The notes under the pieces are model-generated. The model was given only the letters and a program-made list of their open reading frames with translations. It searched no databases and had not been told where the DNA came from. A stretch of 64,000 nucleotides of DNA from Pseudoxanthomonas mexicana (lineage in GTDB: Bacteria; Pseudomonadota; Gammaproteobacteria; Xanthomonadales; Xanthomonadaceae): the NCBI RefSeq assembly GCF_001556105.1, contig NZ_LSIF01000092.1:101689-165688 (forward strand). The letters run 5' to 3'. Shown here piece by piece: positions 51,500 to 60,493 of the stretch; position 1 is the stretch's first letter; every line of letters starts with the position of its first letter. A program made the translations under genes and the position numbers.

Positions 51500-53302
51500 C
51501 TACCTGGCGCTGTCGTACCCACCCAGATGCTTGATGGGTGACCAGGCAGGCAGGATATCGGGCAGCGACGGGCCGAACCCTTCGAACTCCTGCGTACCGA
51601 ATACCACCCTGCCGTCCATGACGGTCAACACCGACGAGACGGATCCGATCTGGTTTTCGGGGATCGTGAAGTAGTCCCTGTCCAACAGAGCAAAATCCGC
51701 CAGGTTGCCCGGGGCGATCCGGCCCATTTCTGATTCCGTATTCATGAACCAGGCCGCGCCGCTCGTGAAAAGTTTCAGCGCCTCGGCACGGGAGAGACGA
51801 TTGTCTTCAGCCAATACTTCTGAGCCCGAGACCGATTTTCCGGAGACCATCCAGCTGATACCGATCCAAGGATTGTACGTTGCTGCACGATAGGCATCCG
51901 TGCTCATTGCCAAGGGAATTCCGCTAGCGACGAGTTCGCGCAGGCGTGGTGTTTGCAGCGCCATCTTGCGACCGTGGGTTTTGATGAAACCGTCTCCGTG
52001 CAGCGCCATTTTGGGATCCAGGGCCACGCCGCCGCCCAGCGCTTTCACCCTGCGGATGTTGTGTGGACTGATCGTTTCGGCATGTTCCAGGCTCCACCGC
52101 AGGCCGTCGAGCGGAATCGTTTCGTTCATCTTCTCGAGCGCATCAAGGAACGGCGTGATGTTCTCGTCATAACTGATATGCATACGGAAGGGAATGCGTC
52201 GCTGTACCAGCTTGGAAACATTCTCTTGGACATGCCGCCGCATCTGCTCAGGATCGATGATCACCGCCGGTCGGTCAAAGTTTTCGTGATCGTGGACTTC
52301 AAGTTGCAGCACTTCACCGGCACCGCGGTATACATGACCATATGCCAACGTGGGATGTAGGTTGTAGCCTGGACTGATCGGCCCTTTCTTGGTTATTGCC
52401 TCGATCTGCGCATCGACCATGTTGATGGGTGAGCCGTCACCAAACTGCATGTCGACAAACGGCATGCGCACGTTGAGACGATTGTCGCGTGCAAGTTGGT
52501 CGACGATTCCCTGCGCGAGGGGGTAGCCCCTGTTTCCCGCATCTATGACGGACGTGATGCCAAAGCGGTTCAAATCATGGATGGCATGAACAAGAGCGCT
52601 CACCTTCTCTTCGGAGGAAGGCTGTGGAACCATGGTCTCCAAAGCAATGAAGGTGAACGTAAAGCCATGAACCACGCCCGTGTATTTGCCCTGGGCGTCT
52701 TTCTCGAATTCGGTGCCAGGCAGCTGCGGAAAGCGGTCCGTGCCCACACCCAGCGCCTTCATCGCCGGCTCGTTCATGATGGCGCGGTTATAGGCGTATT
52801 GAACTATTGCAGGGTGACGGGGCACTGCCTTGCGCAGTTCCGCCACGGTGGGAAGTCGGTTTTCCTCGAACTGATACGGCGACCAGCCCCCAATCACTTT
52901 CACCCAATGACCGGTCGGCGTGCGTGCAGCCTGTTCACTGAGCATCTCCAGTGCCCGCTTCAACGTTGGCACGCCGTCCCATCGGACGTTGTACGTATAG
53001 CTGCTTTCATTGAGTACATGTGTGTGGGCGTCGCTGATGCCCGGGATCAACCTGCGACCACCCGCATCGATGAGGCGTGTACGTTCGTTCTTCAGGCCGA
53101 TAGCATCCGCATCTGAGCCTACGGCATAGATTCGACCGTCTTTCACAGCCAAGGCCGTTGCGTCAGGCTGAGCCAGATTTCCCGTGAAGATCCTGGCATT
53201 GAGTACGATCAGGTCCGCGCCCGGCTTTTCGTGCTCGGGCTGCGCCTTGACTTCCGAAGCCAAGTGGATAGCTAGCAACGCACCCATCAATCGTCCAATC
53301 AT
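51500..53302 (-). CDS. Periplasmic amidohydrolase, YtcJ type
   Basis: 600 aa. Signal peptide ending near SEVKA (20). The metal-dependent hydrolase barrel has ISDAHTHV (His93, His95), later SLEHAETISPHN and the MSTDAYRAATYNPW strand with the metal Asp, and the composite beta domain on both sides (NLADFALLDRDYF near the C-terminus). YtcJ-like enzymes act on N-substituted amides or related bonds; the substrate is unknown. A strong GGAGGAG lies 6 nt before the ATG. Its GC content is lower than in the core genes, fitting acquisition. Confidence 0.88.
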   Translation of the reverse strand: MIGRLMGALLAIHLASEVKAQPEHEKPGADLIVLNARIFTGNLAQPDATALAVKDGRIYAVGSDADAIGLKNERTRLIDAGGRRLIPGISDAHTHVLNESSYTYNVRWDGVPTLKRALEMLSEQAARTPTGHWVKVIGGWSPYQFEENRLPTVAELRKAVPRHPAIVQYAYNRAIMNEPAMKALGVGTDRFPQLPGTEFEKDAQGKYTGVVHGFTFTFIALETMVPQPSSEEKVSALVHAIHDLNRFGITSVIDAGNRGYPLAQGIVDQLARDNRLNVRMPFVDMQFGDGSPINMVDAQIEAITKKGPISPGYNLHPTLAYGHVYRGAGEVLQLEVHDHENFDRPAVIIDPEQMRRHVQENVSKLVQRRIPFRMHISYDENITPFLDALEKMNETIPLDGLRWSLEHAETISPHNIRRVKALGGGVALDPKMALHGDGFIKTHGRKMALQTPRLRELVASGIPLAMSTDAYRAATYNPWIGISWMVSGKSVSGSEVLAEDNRLSRAEALKLFTSGAAWFMNTESEMGRIAPGNLADFALLDRDYFTIPENQIGSVSSVLTVMDGRVVFGTQEFEGFGPSLPDILPAWSPIKHLGGYDSAR

Positions 53303-53651
53303 TTCAGCTCCTCCGCCGCGAGAGGGTGCAAGTCCGCACCCGTGCTACTACCAAATTTTTGGTCACACGTGCCGCTGAGTCGCGGGTCGTGCGAAGGCGG
53401 AACCGCTATTGGTAGCTGGAAGTAGTACAGCGATTTCGCCTAGCGTGACTATGGCTGGTCACGTCACACGGTTCGTCGCTGATATTGCGGAGAGAATGCG
53501 GATCTTGCGGTTTGATTCCTTGCTGGCGACTCCTGACCGTAGATCCGCGAGCAGTCTGGGGCCACCTAGCCAGAGTTGCTGATGCCCGGCAAAGTCCCGG
53601 GTTCCCGCGATTCAATATGATCTCCATGCCGGCGCTACTACCGGATGAAGC
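53303..53651. other. Non-coding gap between amidohydrolase and S41 peptidase genes
   Basis: 349 bp with only short, unconvincing frames. It contains GGGTGCAAGTCCGCACCC (a hairpin) at about 53324-53341, just upstream of the amidohydrolase ribosome site, and CCCGGGTTCCCG-like short repeats. It must hold the amidohydrolase promoter. I see no gene or RNA that I can name. Confidence 0.4.
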
Positions 53652-55238
53652 CTATTCATCAAACAGAGCGTGCTGAAGGACCCAACGCTCAACTTCTTCA
53701 TCGTCGCGAATATCACCGTCAAATCGTACAGTTGGGATCTGCGGCACGTTGTCGCCTCGGATACGCCCGTCCCGCGTCATTGCAGCGACCATTACAGTGG
53801 CTTGCCCGCTTGGGAGCTTGACTTCGATGGGAGTGCCCGAGCGGCTATCCACAAAGGTCGATAGCCCAATGTGCCGCACACCAGGGAAAAGTTTCAGTTC
53901 GTCAACAAATGCGATGCAGGCACTGCCGCAGCCGTAGTCAGTGAGCACGTAGACGTTCGCGGTCACCGGATTTGCCGGTGCAGGGCCTCTTTCGGGGAGT
54001 GTTAGCGGCGTTGAACGATGTAGAGGCTTTCCAGCCAGGATAGCTTCACCTTCAATCTCGGCATCGGCGAGCTCATTGATTTCGTAAGGCGGATCAGCCG
54101 GCTCTTCATATGCCATCGACACTTTTTTCATGGCCCGAGCAACTTCGATGTAGGCCGGTGACAATCGGTAGACACCGCGAACATGAAGTCGTGCTGTTGC
54201 ATGATGGTCGGCATAGTCTTCTCCATACAGACCGCGCAGGTAGGCCATGAACCAGTTATAGGGGCCGCCGCCATTGCCGCGTACATCCAGAATGATGAAG
54301 CGCTTGTCCCTTAATGTTGGCGCTGCTTCTATCGCTGCGTAAAAATCCTTTGCCTGTTGAGCGCTGGCGGGATAGAAGTAGCCCAGCCTTACCCAAGCGC
54401 CATTGCTGCCGACCAGGCGCGTGCTTGCTTCCGGCTTGCTCGATCCCTCCCAAGAACGCACGAGTGGGCCGAGCTCCTTCAGGGGAGCAGCCGTCCAATC
54501 CAGCCTTACCGAGCGGTTGTCGATCACGCAATGCACCGGTCTTGGCCGCAGCGGGCTACCACGATCAACGAAGAGTCTTAATGCAACGGCGTTTCGTGAC
54601 ACTTCCAAGGTGTCCGGAAGCCCAACTTCGAGTCGTGCAATTTTTGACACCCACCACGACATGGCCCTCCCATCGCACGACGATATTTCAGCGCCCTCGC
54701 TGATGCCTGAGCGCCGAGAAGAAGCTACGCGATAGGAAGTACCATCAAACCTCGCCAGAAAGCCTGGCCAGTTCGAGAGCTGGGCCGGTGTTTGCGCGAA
54801 GCGAATGCCCACGTGTGAATCTTGTAGCGTTGCGGCCAGATGTTGCAGGACGGCTTGATACCCGGCCTCGTCCTGGACGAGCGGTAGCCCAGCCTCCACC
54901 GTGGCAAGTGTCTGGCCGAACTGCCTATTCCATTCCTCAGGGTCTGGATAAGCCGCGTAGATGTAGTTGTCCCTCAGCGCAGCCGCAAACGCGGCTAGAT
55001 CTGTATCGGTCTTCTTGCGCCAGTACTCGACAGACGGGGCAGCGCCGGCGGCTTCTTTCGTCGACGCTGCTGCATTGCCGATGACAAGCCCGGCTAGGGC
55101 TACGAACACCGAGACCACACACCGGCGACGGATCGGGCCGAGGAAAGGCCGGCACACTTGAATCAGCCTACGCGCGCTCTTGCCGTAAGAGCCACGGGGT
55201 TGCCGCCCTCCGTGGCAGCCTTTCGAACCTTGATCCAT
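53652..55238 (-). CDS. S41-family (C-terminal processing peptidase-like) protein
   Basis: 528 aa from ATG 55238; a GTG 18 nt upstream would add MKNIGV. A long basic N-terminal region leads to one membrane/signal segment (about 40-58, CVVSVFVALAGLVIGNAA). The tail-specific protease domain shows LGYFYPASAQQAKDF, FIILDVRGNGGG and nucleophile TDYGCGSACIAFVDE (Ser439), with the catalytic Lys expected later. No PDZ domain is obvious in the middle. It is divergent from a TetR gene with palindromes between. Substrate unknown. Confidence 0.82.
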   Translation of the reverse strand: MDQGSKGCHGGRQPRGSYGKSARRLIQVCRPFLGPIRRRCVVSVFVALAGLVIGNAAASTKEAAGAAPSVEYWRKKTDTDLAAFAAALRDNYIYAAYPDPEEWNRQFGQTLATVEAGLPLVQDEAGYQAVLQHLAATLQDSHVGIRFAQTPAQLSNWPGFLARFDGTSYRVASSRRSGISEGAEISSCDGRAMSWWVSKIARLEVGLPDTLEVSRNAVALRLFVDRGSPLRPRPVHCVIDNRSVRLDWTAAPLKELGPLVRSWEGSSKPEASTRLVGSNGAWVRLGYFYPASAQQAKDFYAAIEAAPTLRDKRFIILDVRGNGGGPYNWFMAYLRGLYGEDYADHHATARLHVRGVYRLSPAYIEVARAMKKVSMAYEEPADPPYEINELADAEIEGEAILAGKPLHRSTPLTLPERGPAPANPVTANVYVLTDYGCGSACIAFVDELKLFPGVRHIGLSTFVDSRSGTPIEVKLPSGQATVMVAAMTRDGRIRGDNVPQIPTVRFDGDIRDDEEVERWVLQHALFDE

Positions 55239-55283
55239 GACGCCAATGTTCTTCACAGTCGATGCACCCGACAGTAGCGGCGA

Positions 55284-55305
55284 TTACTTTAAGTAACGGG
55301 CGTTA
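55284..55305. promoter_or_regulatory. Overlapping palindromes between S41 and TetR genes, candidate operator
   Basis: TTACTT-T-AAGTAA (55284-55296) overlaps TAACG-GG-CGTTA (55294-55305). Both are perfect inverted repeats in the 126-bp divergent gap, where a TetR-type dimer would be expected to bind and control both directions. Confidence 0.55.
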
Positions 55306-55382
55306 TGCTACTGAACGTTATTTTAGGGGGCTGTGGGTGTCAAGCGTTTAATATCGCTCGTTACGAATCAGGAGCTGAACTG

Positions 55383-55979
55383 ATGGGTCGCCATCGCCAG
55401 TACGACGTCGACGAAGTGCTTGACGCGGCGCTGCACGTGTTCTGGCGCAAGGGTTACGAAGGAACGTCCTATACCGATCTCACGCAGGCCACCGGGGTAG
55501 AGCGTCCGGCACTGTACTCGGCGTTTGGAAACAAGGAGGCCCTGTTCAAGCGTGCGTTGGAGCGGTACTACGATCTTTATCTGGCATTCTTCCCCGCCGC
55601 GGTGGAGCTAGCCACCTCGCGAGAAGTTGCACAGCGCGTTCTGCTGGGGGCGATCGAGCTCAACACGCGCTATTCCGACCGAAAGGGATGCTTGGTGGTC
55701 CATGGCGCAATCGCCGGAACGGATGACTCCGAGGTCATTCGAAATACGCTGATTGAAGCGCGCGCTACCGGAGAAGCCATCCTTCGTGAACGCTTCGAGC
55801 GAGCCAGGAGCGAGGGTGATCTACCCAAGTCAGCAAACTCAGCCGTGCTCGCTACCTTCATTTGCGCAGTGCTTCATGGCTTGGCCATTCAAGCCAAGGC
55901 AGGGTTTACCCGTGATGTGCTCGAGGCTGTTGCGAACCATGCGCTTTCGACTTGGCCAACCGTTGAACCCAAGCAGTAG
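55383..55979 (+). CDS. TetR/AcrR-family transcriptional regulator
   Basis: 198 aa from the ATG that follows AGGAGCTGAACTG. The HTH is at the N-terminus (about 8-55): DEVLDAALHVFWRKGYEGTS and TQATGVERPALYSAFGNKEALF. The ligand domain GCLVVHGAIAGTDDSEVIRN is that of the YcdC/AcrR-like TetR_C group. Likely represses itself and the divergent S41 peptidase gene. The convergent CGNR gene begins 18 bp past its stop. Confidence 0.9.
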   Translation: MGRHRQYDVDEVLDAALHVFWRKGYEGTSYTDLTQATGVERPALYSAFGNKEALFKRALERYYDLYLAFFPAAVELATSREVAQRVLLGAIELNTRYSDRKGCLVVHGAIAGTDDSEVIRNTLIEARATGEAILRERFERARSEGDLPKSANSAVLATFICAVLHGLAIQAKAGFTRDVLEAVANHALSTWPTVEPKQ

Positions 55980-55997
55980 CTACGATCACCACAGGAT

Positions 55998-56603
55998 CTA
56001 GGTGGGTGATGGCATGTTCTTCCGCTCTCTGTAAAGAGTTGCCTTATGCCGGTTGCCGCACTGGGCCATGCTGCACCAGCGCCGCTTGTGGGATTTGGTG
56101 CGGTCGTAGAACCACAGGATGCAGTCCGGGTGCTCGCACTGCCTGACCAGGGCGAAGTCGCCTTCCACGAGTAGCTCGGCCGCGGCTTCAGCCACCGGAC
56201 CGAGCAACGACGCCGTGGCGTCGCCCCGCGGCACGCGGACCAGCACCATCGCGCCCGTGTCGTCGCGCTGCAGCAGCGGCGATGTCTCGTAGGCCTGCAG
56301 GTAGTCGTTGAGGATATCGACAGCCACGGGACCACCGGCCTTGCGGGCGGCGATCGCCTCGCGCACCGCCACCCTCAGTGCACGGCCACGGACCAGCAGG
56401 TCCGCCAGGATCTCCACGCGCGCGTCCGAGGTTGCGACGCCCTGGCGCACCAGCCATCGGTGCACCGCCTCGCCCGTGGTCCAGAAATCCATCACATGGC
56501 CCTGGTAGCGGGCCTCGGTGTTGAGCAGGTCCAGCGCCAAGTGGTCGCCCACCTGGGGGGCATCGATGCCGCCGGCACCGTCTGGGGACGCCACGACGCT
56601 CAT
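55998..56603 (-). CDS. CGNR zinc-finger / ABATE-domain regulator
   Basis: 201 aa. N-terminal ABATE (stress-induced transcription regulator) domain (about 18-145: DHLALDLLNTEARYQGHVMDFW) and C-terminal CGNR zinc finger (about 155-190): CEHPDC, YDRTKSHKRRWCSMAQCGNR. The Cys spacing C-x4-C...C-x4-C is complete. Such proteins are presumed transcription factors. It is divergent from a secreted alpha/beta hydrolase, and three AGTAACC-type boxes lie in the gap, so control of that gene is likely. Confidence 0.9.
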   Translation of the reverse strand: MSVVASPDGAGGIDAPQVGDHLALDLLNTEARYQGHVMDFWTTGEAVHRWLVRQGVATSDARVEILADLLVRGRALRVAVREAIAARKAGGPVAVDILNDYLQAYETSPLLQRDDTGAMVLVRVPRGDATASLLGPVAEAAAELLVEGDFALVRQCEHPDCILWFYDRTKSHKRRWCSMAQCGNRHKATLYRERKNMPSPT

Positions 56604-56606
56604 GGG

Positions 56607-56695
56607 AGTAACCTCTAAAATGACTATTGACAGGTTATCACAAAGGGAGCAGGCTGCATCAAAGTAACCCCTTAAATGAAGTTATAAAGGTTACT
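56607..56695. promoter_or_regulatory. Three AGTAACC boxes in the CGNR-hydrolase gap
   Basis: AGTAACCTCT (56607-56616) and AGTAACCCCT (56663-56672) are direct repeats; the reverse copy AAAGGTTACT ends at 56695, forming an inverted pair with the second. Also AGGTTATC near 56632. The spread suggests cooperative binding by one regulator over divergent promoters; the adjacent CGNR protein is the natural candidate. Confidence 0.55.
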
Positions 56696-56729
56696 TCTAC
56701 CCCCCCACCCCTCCTTACGAGAACCCGTC

Positions 56730-57665
56730 ATGATCCTCAAAAGCCTTCTGTTTGCCGCTGCCACGCTGGGCAGCGCGCTACCCGCCGCCGCCGCCGAGCC
56801 CGCCGCGCAAGTCCACTACCGCACCGCCGACATCCAGGGCGTCAGCATCTTCTACCGCGAAGCCGGACCGGCGGACGCCCCAGCCGTGCTCCTGCTTCAC
56901 GGCTTCGGCGCCTCGTCGCACATGTTCCGCGATCTGATCCCGGTGCTGGCGAAGCGCTACCGCGTGATCGCGCCCGACCTTCCCGGCTTCGGGCAGACCA
57001 CCGTGAAGCCCGGCATCGCGTTCGACTACACGTTCGACAACGTGGCCTCGGTCATCGACGCCTTCACCGTCGAGCAGGGCCTGGATCGGTATGCGCTCTA
57101 CGTGTTCGATTATGGCGCGCCGGTCGGCTGGCGCCTGGCCGTGGCGAACCCGACCAAGATCACCGCCATCGTCAGCCAGAACGGCAATGCCTACGAAGAA
57201 GGGCTGAGCGCCGGCTGGGCCGACATGCGCAAGGCGTGGGCTGCGCCGACCGCCGAGAACCGCGAAGCGCTGCGCCGCTTCAACACGCCGGACATGATCA
57301 AGTGGCAGTACACCGAAGGTGTCCGCGATACATCCCTGGTCGCGCCGGAGAGCTACGAACTGGCGTCCGCCGCGATCGCACGCATCGGCGAGGAGCCGCA
57401 GATCGACCTGCTGCTGGACTACGGTAGCAACGTGAAGCAGTACCCGCAGCTGCACGCGTTCTTCCGCCAGTACCAGCCGCCGACGCTGGCGATCTGGGGC
57501 AGGAACGATCCGTTCTTCATCCCCGCCGGTGCCGAGGCCTACAGGCGAGACAACCCTACGGCCGAGGTGCGTTTCCTCGACACGGGCCATTTCGCCATCG
57601 AGACGCATGGCGGCGAGATCGCGACGCGCATGCTCGAGTTCCTGGATCGCAACATCAGGCGATAA
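56730..57665 (+). CDS. Secreted alpha/beta hydrolase (dehalogenase-like nucleophile)
   Basis: 311 aa. Signal peptide ending near AAAAE (23). LLLHGFGASSHMFRDLIPVLA, APDLPGFGQT and a nucleophile elbow reading VFDYGAPVG with Asp127 in place of Ser, as in haloalkane dehalogenases and epoxide hydrolases. The later WGRNDPFFIPAG and GHFAIETHG supply acid and His. True dehalogenase activity would need halide-binding Trp/Asn pairs, which I cannot confirm. A weak ribosome site precedes the ATG. Confidence 0.87.
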   Translation: MILKSLLFAAATLGSALPAAAAEPAAQVHYRTADIQGVSIFYREAGPADAPAVLLLHGFGASSHMFRDLIPVLAKRYRVIAPDLPGFGQTTVKPGIAFDYTFDNVASVIDAFTVEQGLDRYALYVFDYGAPVGWRLAVANPTKITAIVSQNGNAYEEGLSAGWADMRKAWAAPTAENREALRRFNTPDMIKWQYTEGVRDTSLVAPESYELASAAIARIGEEPQIDLLLDYGSNVKQYPQLHAFFRQYQPPTLAIWGRNDPFFIPAGAEAYRRDNPTAEVRFLDTGHFAIETHGGEIATRMLEFLDRNIRR

Positions 57666-57837
57666 ACCGGGCAGCAGAGAGGCGGGCTCTGGACGTAACC
57701 ACCCCTTGCTTGGCAAGGATGCCATCGCCGTATCGGACCGATGTCCGCTTCTGGCCTATTCCAAAACAAAGCGCGGTTGAATCGGTCATCCGAAGCTGGT
57801 CCACTGACGTCCCATTGTTCGAGCGGAAGTAGACGCG

Positions 57838-58364
57838 ATGATGGGACGCCAGGAAGCCGGGCAGGTCCCACTGTTCTACGCGTTCAATCTCGAAAATCAC
57901 GACCCAGCGAACCACCTGCGTCGCGGTATCGACCAGTTCCTCTATTTGAGCGAGTTGCACCAACATCTCGCGCCGCACTACAGCCACACCGTCCCTCCCT
58001 TGATCCTGCTCTACTGATCCGGATGCTGATCGTGGGCCATTGCTTTGGCGTCCGCTCCGAGCGTCGGCCGTGCGAGGACATCCTTCTGAACTTGGCGTAC
58101 CGCTGGTTCTGTCGACCGGTCCTGGAGGATCCGGTGCCGGATCATTCGACCTTCTCGAAGAGCCGGCGCGGTCGGTTCCGCGATAACGACACCCTGCGCT
58201 TCGTGTTTGAGAGTGTGCTGGAACGCTGCTTGCCCGAAAGGCTGGTTGGTGGCGAAGGCTTCGCGATCCGATCCGTCGACACCGCCATCTCGGTGGCGTC
58301 AGTCCCATCGAGTTCGAGGCGGCGCATCGACACCGACGCTCAGGTGTCTACTGGATCCCGATAA
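57838..58364 (+). pseudogene. IS1182/IS5-like transposase relic (frameshifted, truncated)
   Basis: The first frame reads MMGRQEAGQVPLFYAFNLEN and stops at 58017 (TGA after ILLY). The same protein continues in the next frame: LIRMLIVGHCFGVRSERRPC, NLAYRWFCRPVLEDPVPDHSTFSKSRRGRFR and DTLRFVFESVLERCLPERLV. This is the N-terminal third of an IS1182-type transposase. The DDE catalytic core is missing and the frame ends at 58362-58364. No terminal inverted repeats were identified. It is dead as a transposase. Confidence 0.85.
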
Positions 58365-58708
58365 CTCCAGTCTTGTGTGCTGGTGAACGCTCTTATTGTT
58401 CGTGTTCCGTGCTCACAACTCCGGTAGGGATTCAGCGACTGATCGAACGGGATGTCCGGCGACCGGTTGCGGGTGATGACGCTGCGCGCGACCTCTTCGA
58501 TGACCTTGGTCTGCGGAGACGAAACGATGTCGCCCTCGGTGTCGGCCTCGTGTCAGCCATCATCGGCCGTTTCCGGCGTGGTCACGGCGAACCGGCCCGG
58601 CAGTTGGCCAGTGGAACCCCAGCCCTTGATGGCCGGTCGGCTCCTTGTCATGGCGGCGGGGTACGCTACAACCGCCGCAGGTGGCGCGACACCGAATAGA
58701 ATTCACCG
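58365..58708. other. Non-coding gap after the transposase relic
   Basis: 344 bp between the relic and the cardiolipin synthase gene. It has open frames on both strands but none with a credible start or recognisable product; part may be more decayed IS DNA. The cls promoter should lie near its right end. Confidence 0.4.
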
Positions 58709-60163
58709 ATGCAGGACATTCTTGGCGCCTTGGGCGATTTTTTTTCTTCGCTTCCCCATCTGGAATGGTGGGTGACGCTGGCTTGGCTGCTCTACCTGGT
58801 GCCGCTATCCGCGTGGATCGTGCTGCAGAAGCGCGAACCGGTGGCCACCCTGAGCTGGCTGCTGTCGCTTGCGCTGCTGCCCTACGTGGGTTACCTGATC
58901 TACTTCCTGCTCGGTCCCCAGCGGATCAAGCGGCAACAGCTGCGGCGCACCCGCTCACGCGAGGGCGTAGAGAGCTATGAGGTCTTCGCACCATGCGATG
59001 GCAACAGCGCGGAACTGCCGATGCTGGCGCAGAAGACGACCGGGTTGCCGCCGTCCAGCGCGACGTCCGTGCAACAGCTGGTGGACGGTAGCGCAACCTA
59101 CCAGGCCATTCTCGACGCCATTGCGCTCGCGGAGAACCACATCCACCTGGAGTACTACACCTTCAACGGCGACCGCACCGGACTGCGAATCCTCGACGCG
59201 TTGGCGGTCAAGGCACGCGAAGGCGTGCAGGTGCGGCTGCTGCTGGATGCCGTGGGTTCCAACCGATTGAAGAAGCGCGCGTTGAATGCGCTGGTCGCGG
59301 CGGGCGGCGAGTACACCTGGTTCCACCCGACACGGTTCCGCCCCTTCACGCGGCCCTGGCTGAACCTGCGCACGCATCGAAAGATCGTCGTGGTCGACGG
59401 GCGTATCGCCTTCACCGGTGGCATCAACGTCACCGACGAGGAGGACGAGTCGCTGCGCGACGATGCCTACCGCGACCTGCACTTGCGCCTGGAAGGCGAG
59501 ATCGTGCGCAGTATCCAGCAGGTGTTCGTCGAGGACTGGGTATATGCAACCGGACAGCAGCGCAAGGATTTCCAGGGTACCCGCCTGTGGAGTGCGAGCG
59601 ATGCGAACGTGCGTGGCGGCATCGCCGTGCAGGCGCTGGTGTCGGGGCCGGACTCCGCGTGGGAACCGATCCACCGCGCGAAGGTCGCGGCGATCCACGA
59701 TGCCAGGCAACGCGTGTGGCTGGTGACGCCCTACTTCGTGCCCGGTGAAGCAGCCCGGATGGCGCTCACGTCGGCCGCCCTCGGTGGGTTGGATGTGCGG
59801 CTGGTGGTGCCGAAGGTCAGCGATTCGCGTCTGGTGACGCTGGCGGCGCGCTCGTACTTCGAAGAACTGCTGGCGGCGGGCGTGAAGGTCTATGAATACG
59901 GACCACGGATGATGCACAGCAAGGCACTGTTGTGCGACGACGCGCTGGCGATCATCGGCAGCGCCAACTTCGACCATCGCAGCTTCCGCCTGAACTTCGA
60001 GATCTCGATGATGTTCCGCGACCGCGGCGTCGCCGGCACGCTGGCGCAATGGCTGGAGGGCGAGATTGCCGCGAGCGAGCAGGTGCGGCTCCAGCCGTCG
60101 CGCTCGCTCTGGCGCCACCGCTTGCCCGAGGCACTCGCGCGACTGATGTCACCACTGCTGTGA
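58709..60163 (+). CDS. cls: Cardiolipin synthase (phospholipase D superfamily)
   Basis: 484 aa, the normal bacterial Cls length. Two N-terminal membrane helices (about 19-38 and 48-68) precede two PLD domains with intact HKD motifs: HRKIVVVDGRIAFTGG (His223) and HSKALLCDDALAIIGSANFD (His403). It joins two phosphatidylglycerol molecules (or PG and PE) to cardiolipin at the inner membrane. ClsA-like rather than ClsB by its N-terminal anchors. Monocistronic; small gene follows after 66 nt. Confidence 0.93.
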   Translation: MQDILGALGDFFSSLPHLEWWVTLAWLLYLVPLSAWIVLQKREPVATLSWLLSLALLPYVGYLIYFLLGPQRIKRQQLRRTRSREGVESYEVFAPCDGNSAELPMLAQKTTGLPPSSATSVQQLVDGSATYQAILDAIALAENHIHLEYYTFNGDRTGLRILDALAVKAREGVQVRLLLDAVGSNRLKKRALNALVAAGGEYTWFHPTRFRPFTRPWLNLRTHRKIVVVDGRIAFTGGINVTDEEDESLRDDAYRDLHLRLEGEIVRSIQQVFVEDWVYATGQQRKDFQGTRLWSASDANVRGGIAVQALVSGPDSAWEPIHRAKVAAIHDARQRVWLVTPYFVPGEAARMALTSAALGGLDVRLVVPKVSDSRLVTLAARSYFEELLAAGVKVYEYGPRMMHSKALLCDDALAIIGSANFDHRSFRLNFEISMMFRDRGVAGTLAQWLEGEIAASEQVRLQPSRSLWRHRLPEALARLMSPLL

Positions 60164-60229
60164 GGCGCGACCGTTTTTGAGCCCGGGTGGAAGCGGTAAG
60201 ATGCGGCCATCAAGCCCCGGGGGTGGACG

Positions 60230-60493
60230 ATGCACTGGCTTTTCCTGTTGATGGCGATCGGCTGCATGTTCATGGCCGTGCGCACCACATCGATGCCGCT
60301 GATGGTCGTCCTGATGCTGGCGTCGCTGGGCTTGCTGGTCGCCTGGATCATGGGCCGCCATGCGCGCCGCCTGGGCGAGACGAGTCGCGACCCCTCGATG
60401 ATGATCGACCCCGTGGAACTGCGTCGGCTACGCGAGTTGGCCGAAGCACGCCGGATCGCAGCGACACCGCCGACGGAGCCGCCGGCCCCGTGA
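60230..60493 (+). CDS. Small membrane protein overlapping pdxJ
   Basis: 87 aa. Two hydrophobic helices (about 2-18 and 22-41) and a charged C-terminal helix ([19 protein letters not shown]) with a Pro-rich end. GGGGGTGG precedes the ATG. Its TGA overlaps the pdxJ GTG in GTGA, so the pair is translationally coupled. I do not know a function for this protein. Confidence 0.75.
   Translation: MHWLFLLMAIGCMFMAVRTTSMPLMVVLMLASLGLLVAWIMGRHARRLGETSRDPSMMIDPVELRRLRELAEARRIAATPPTEPPAP

Noticed and set aside
53320..53345. Possible group II intron or riboswitch fragment (GGTGCAAGTCC)
   Set aside because: Only a short hairpin matches; no catalytic domain, maturase or conserved second block is seen.
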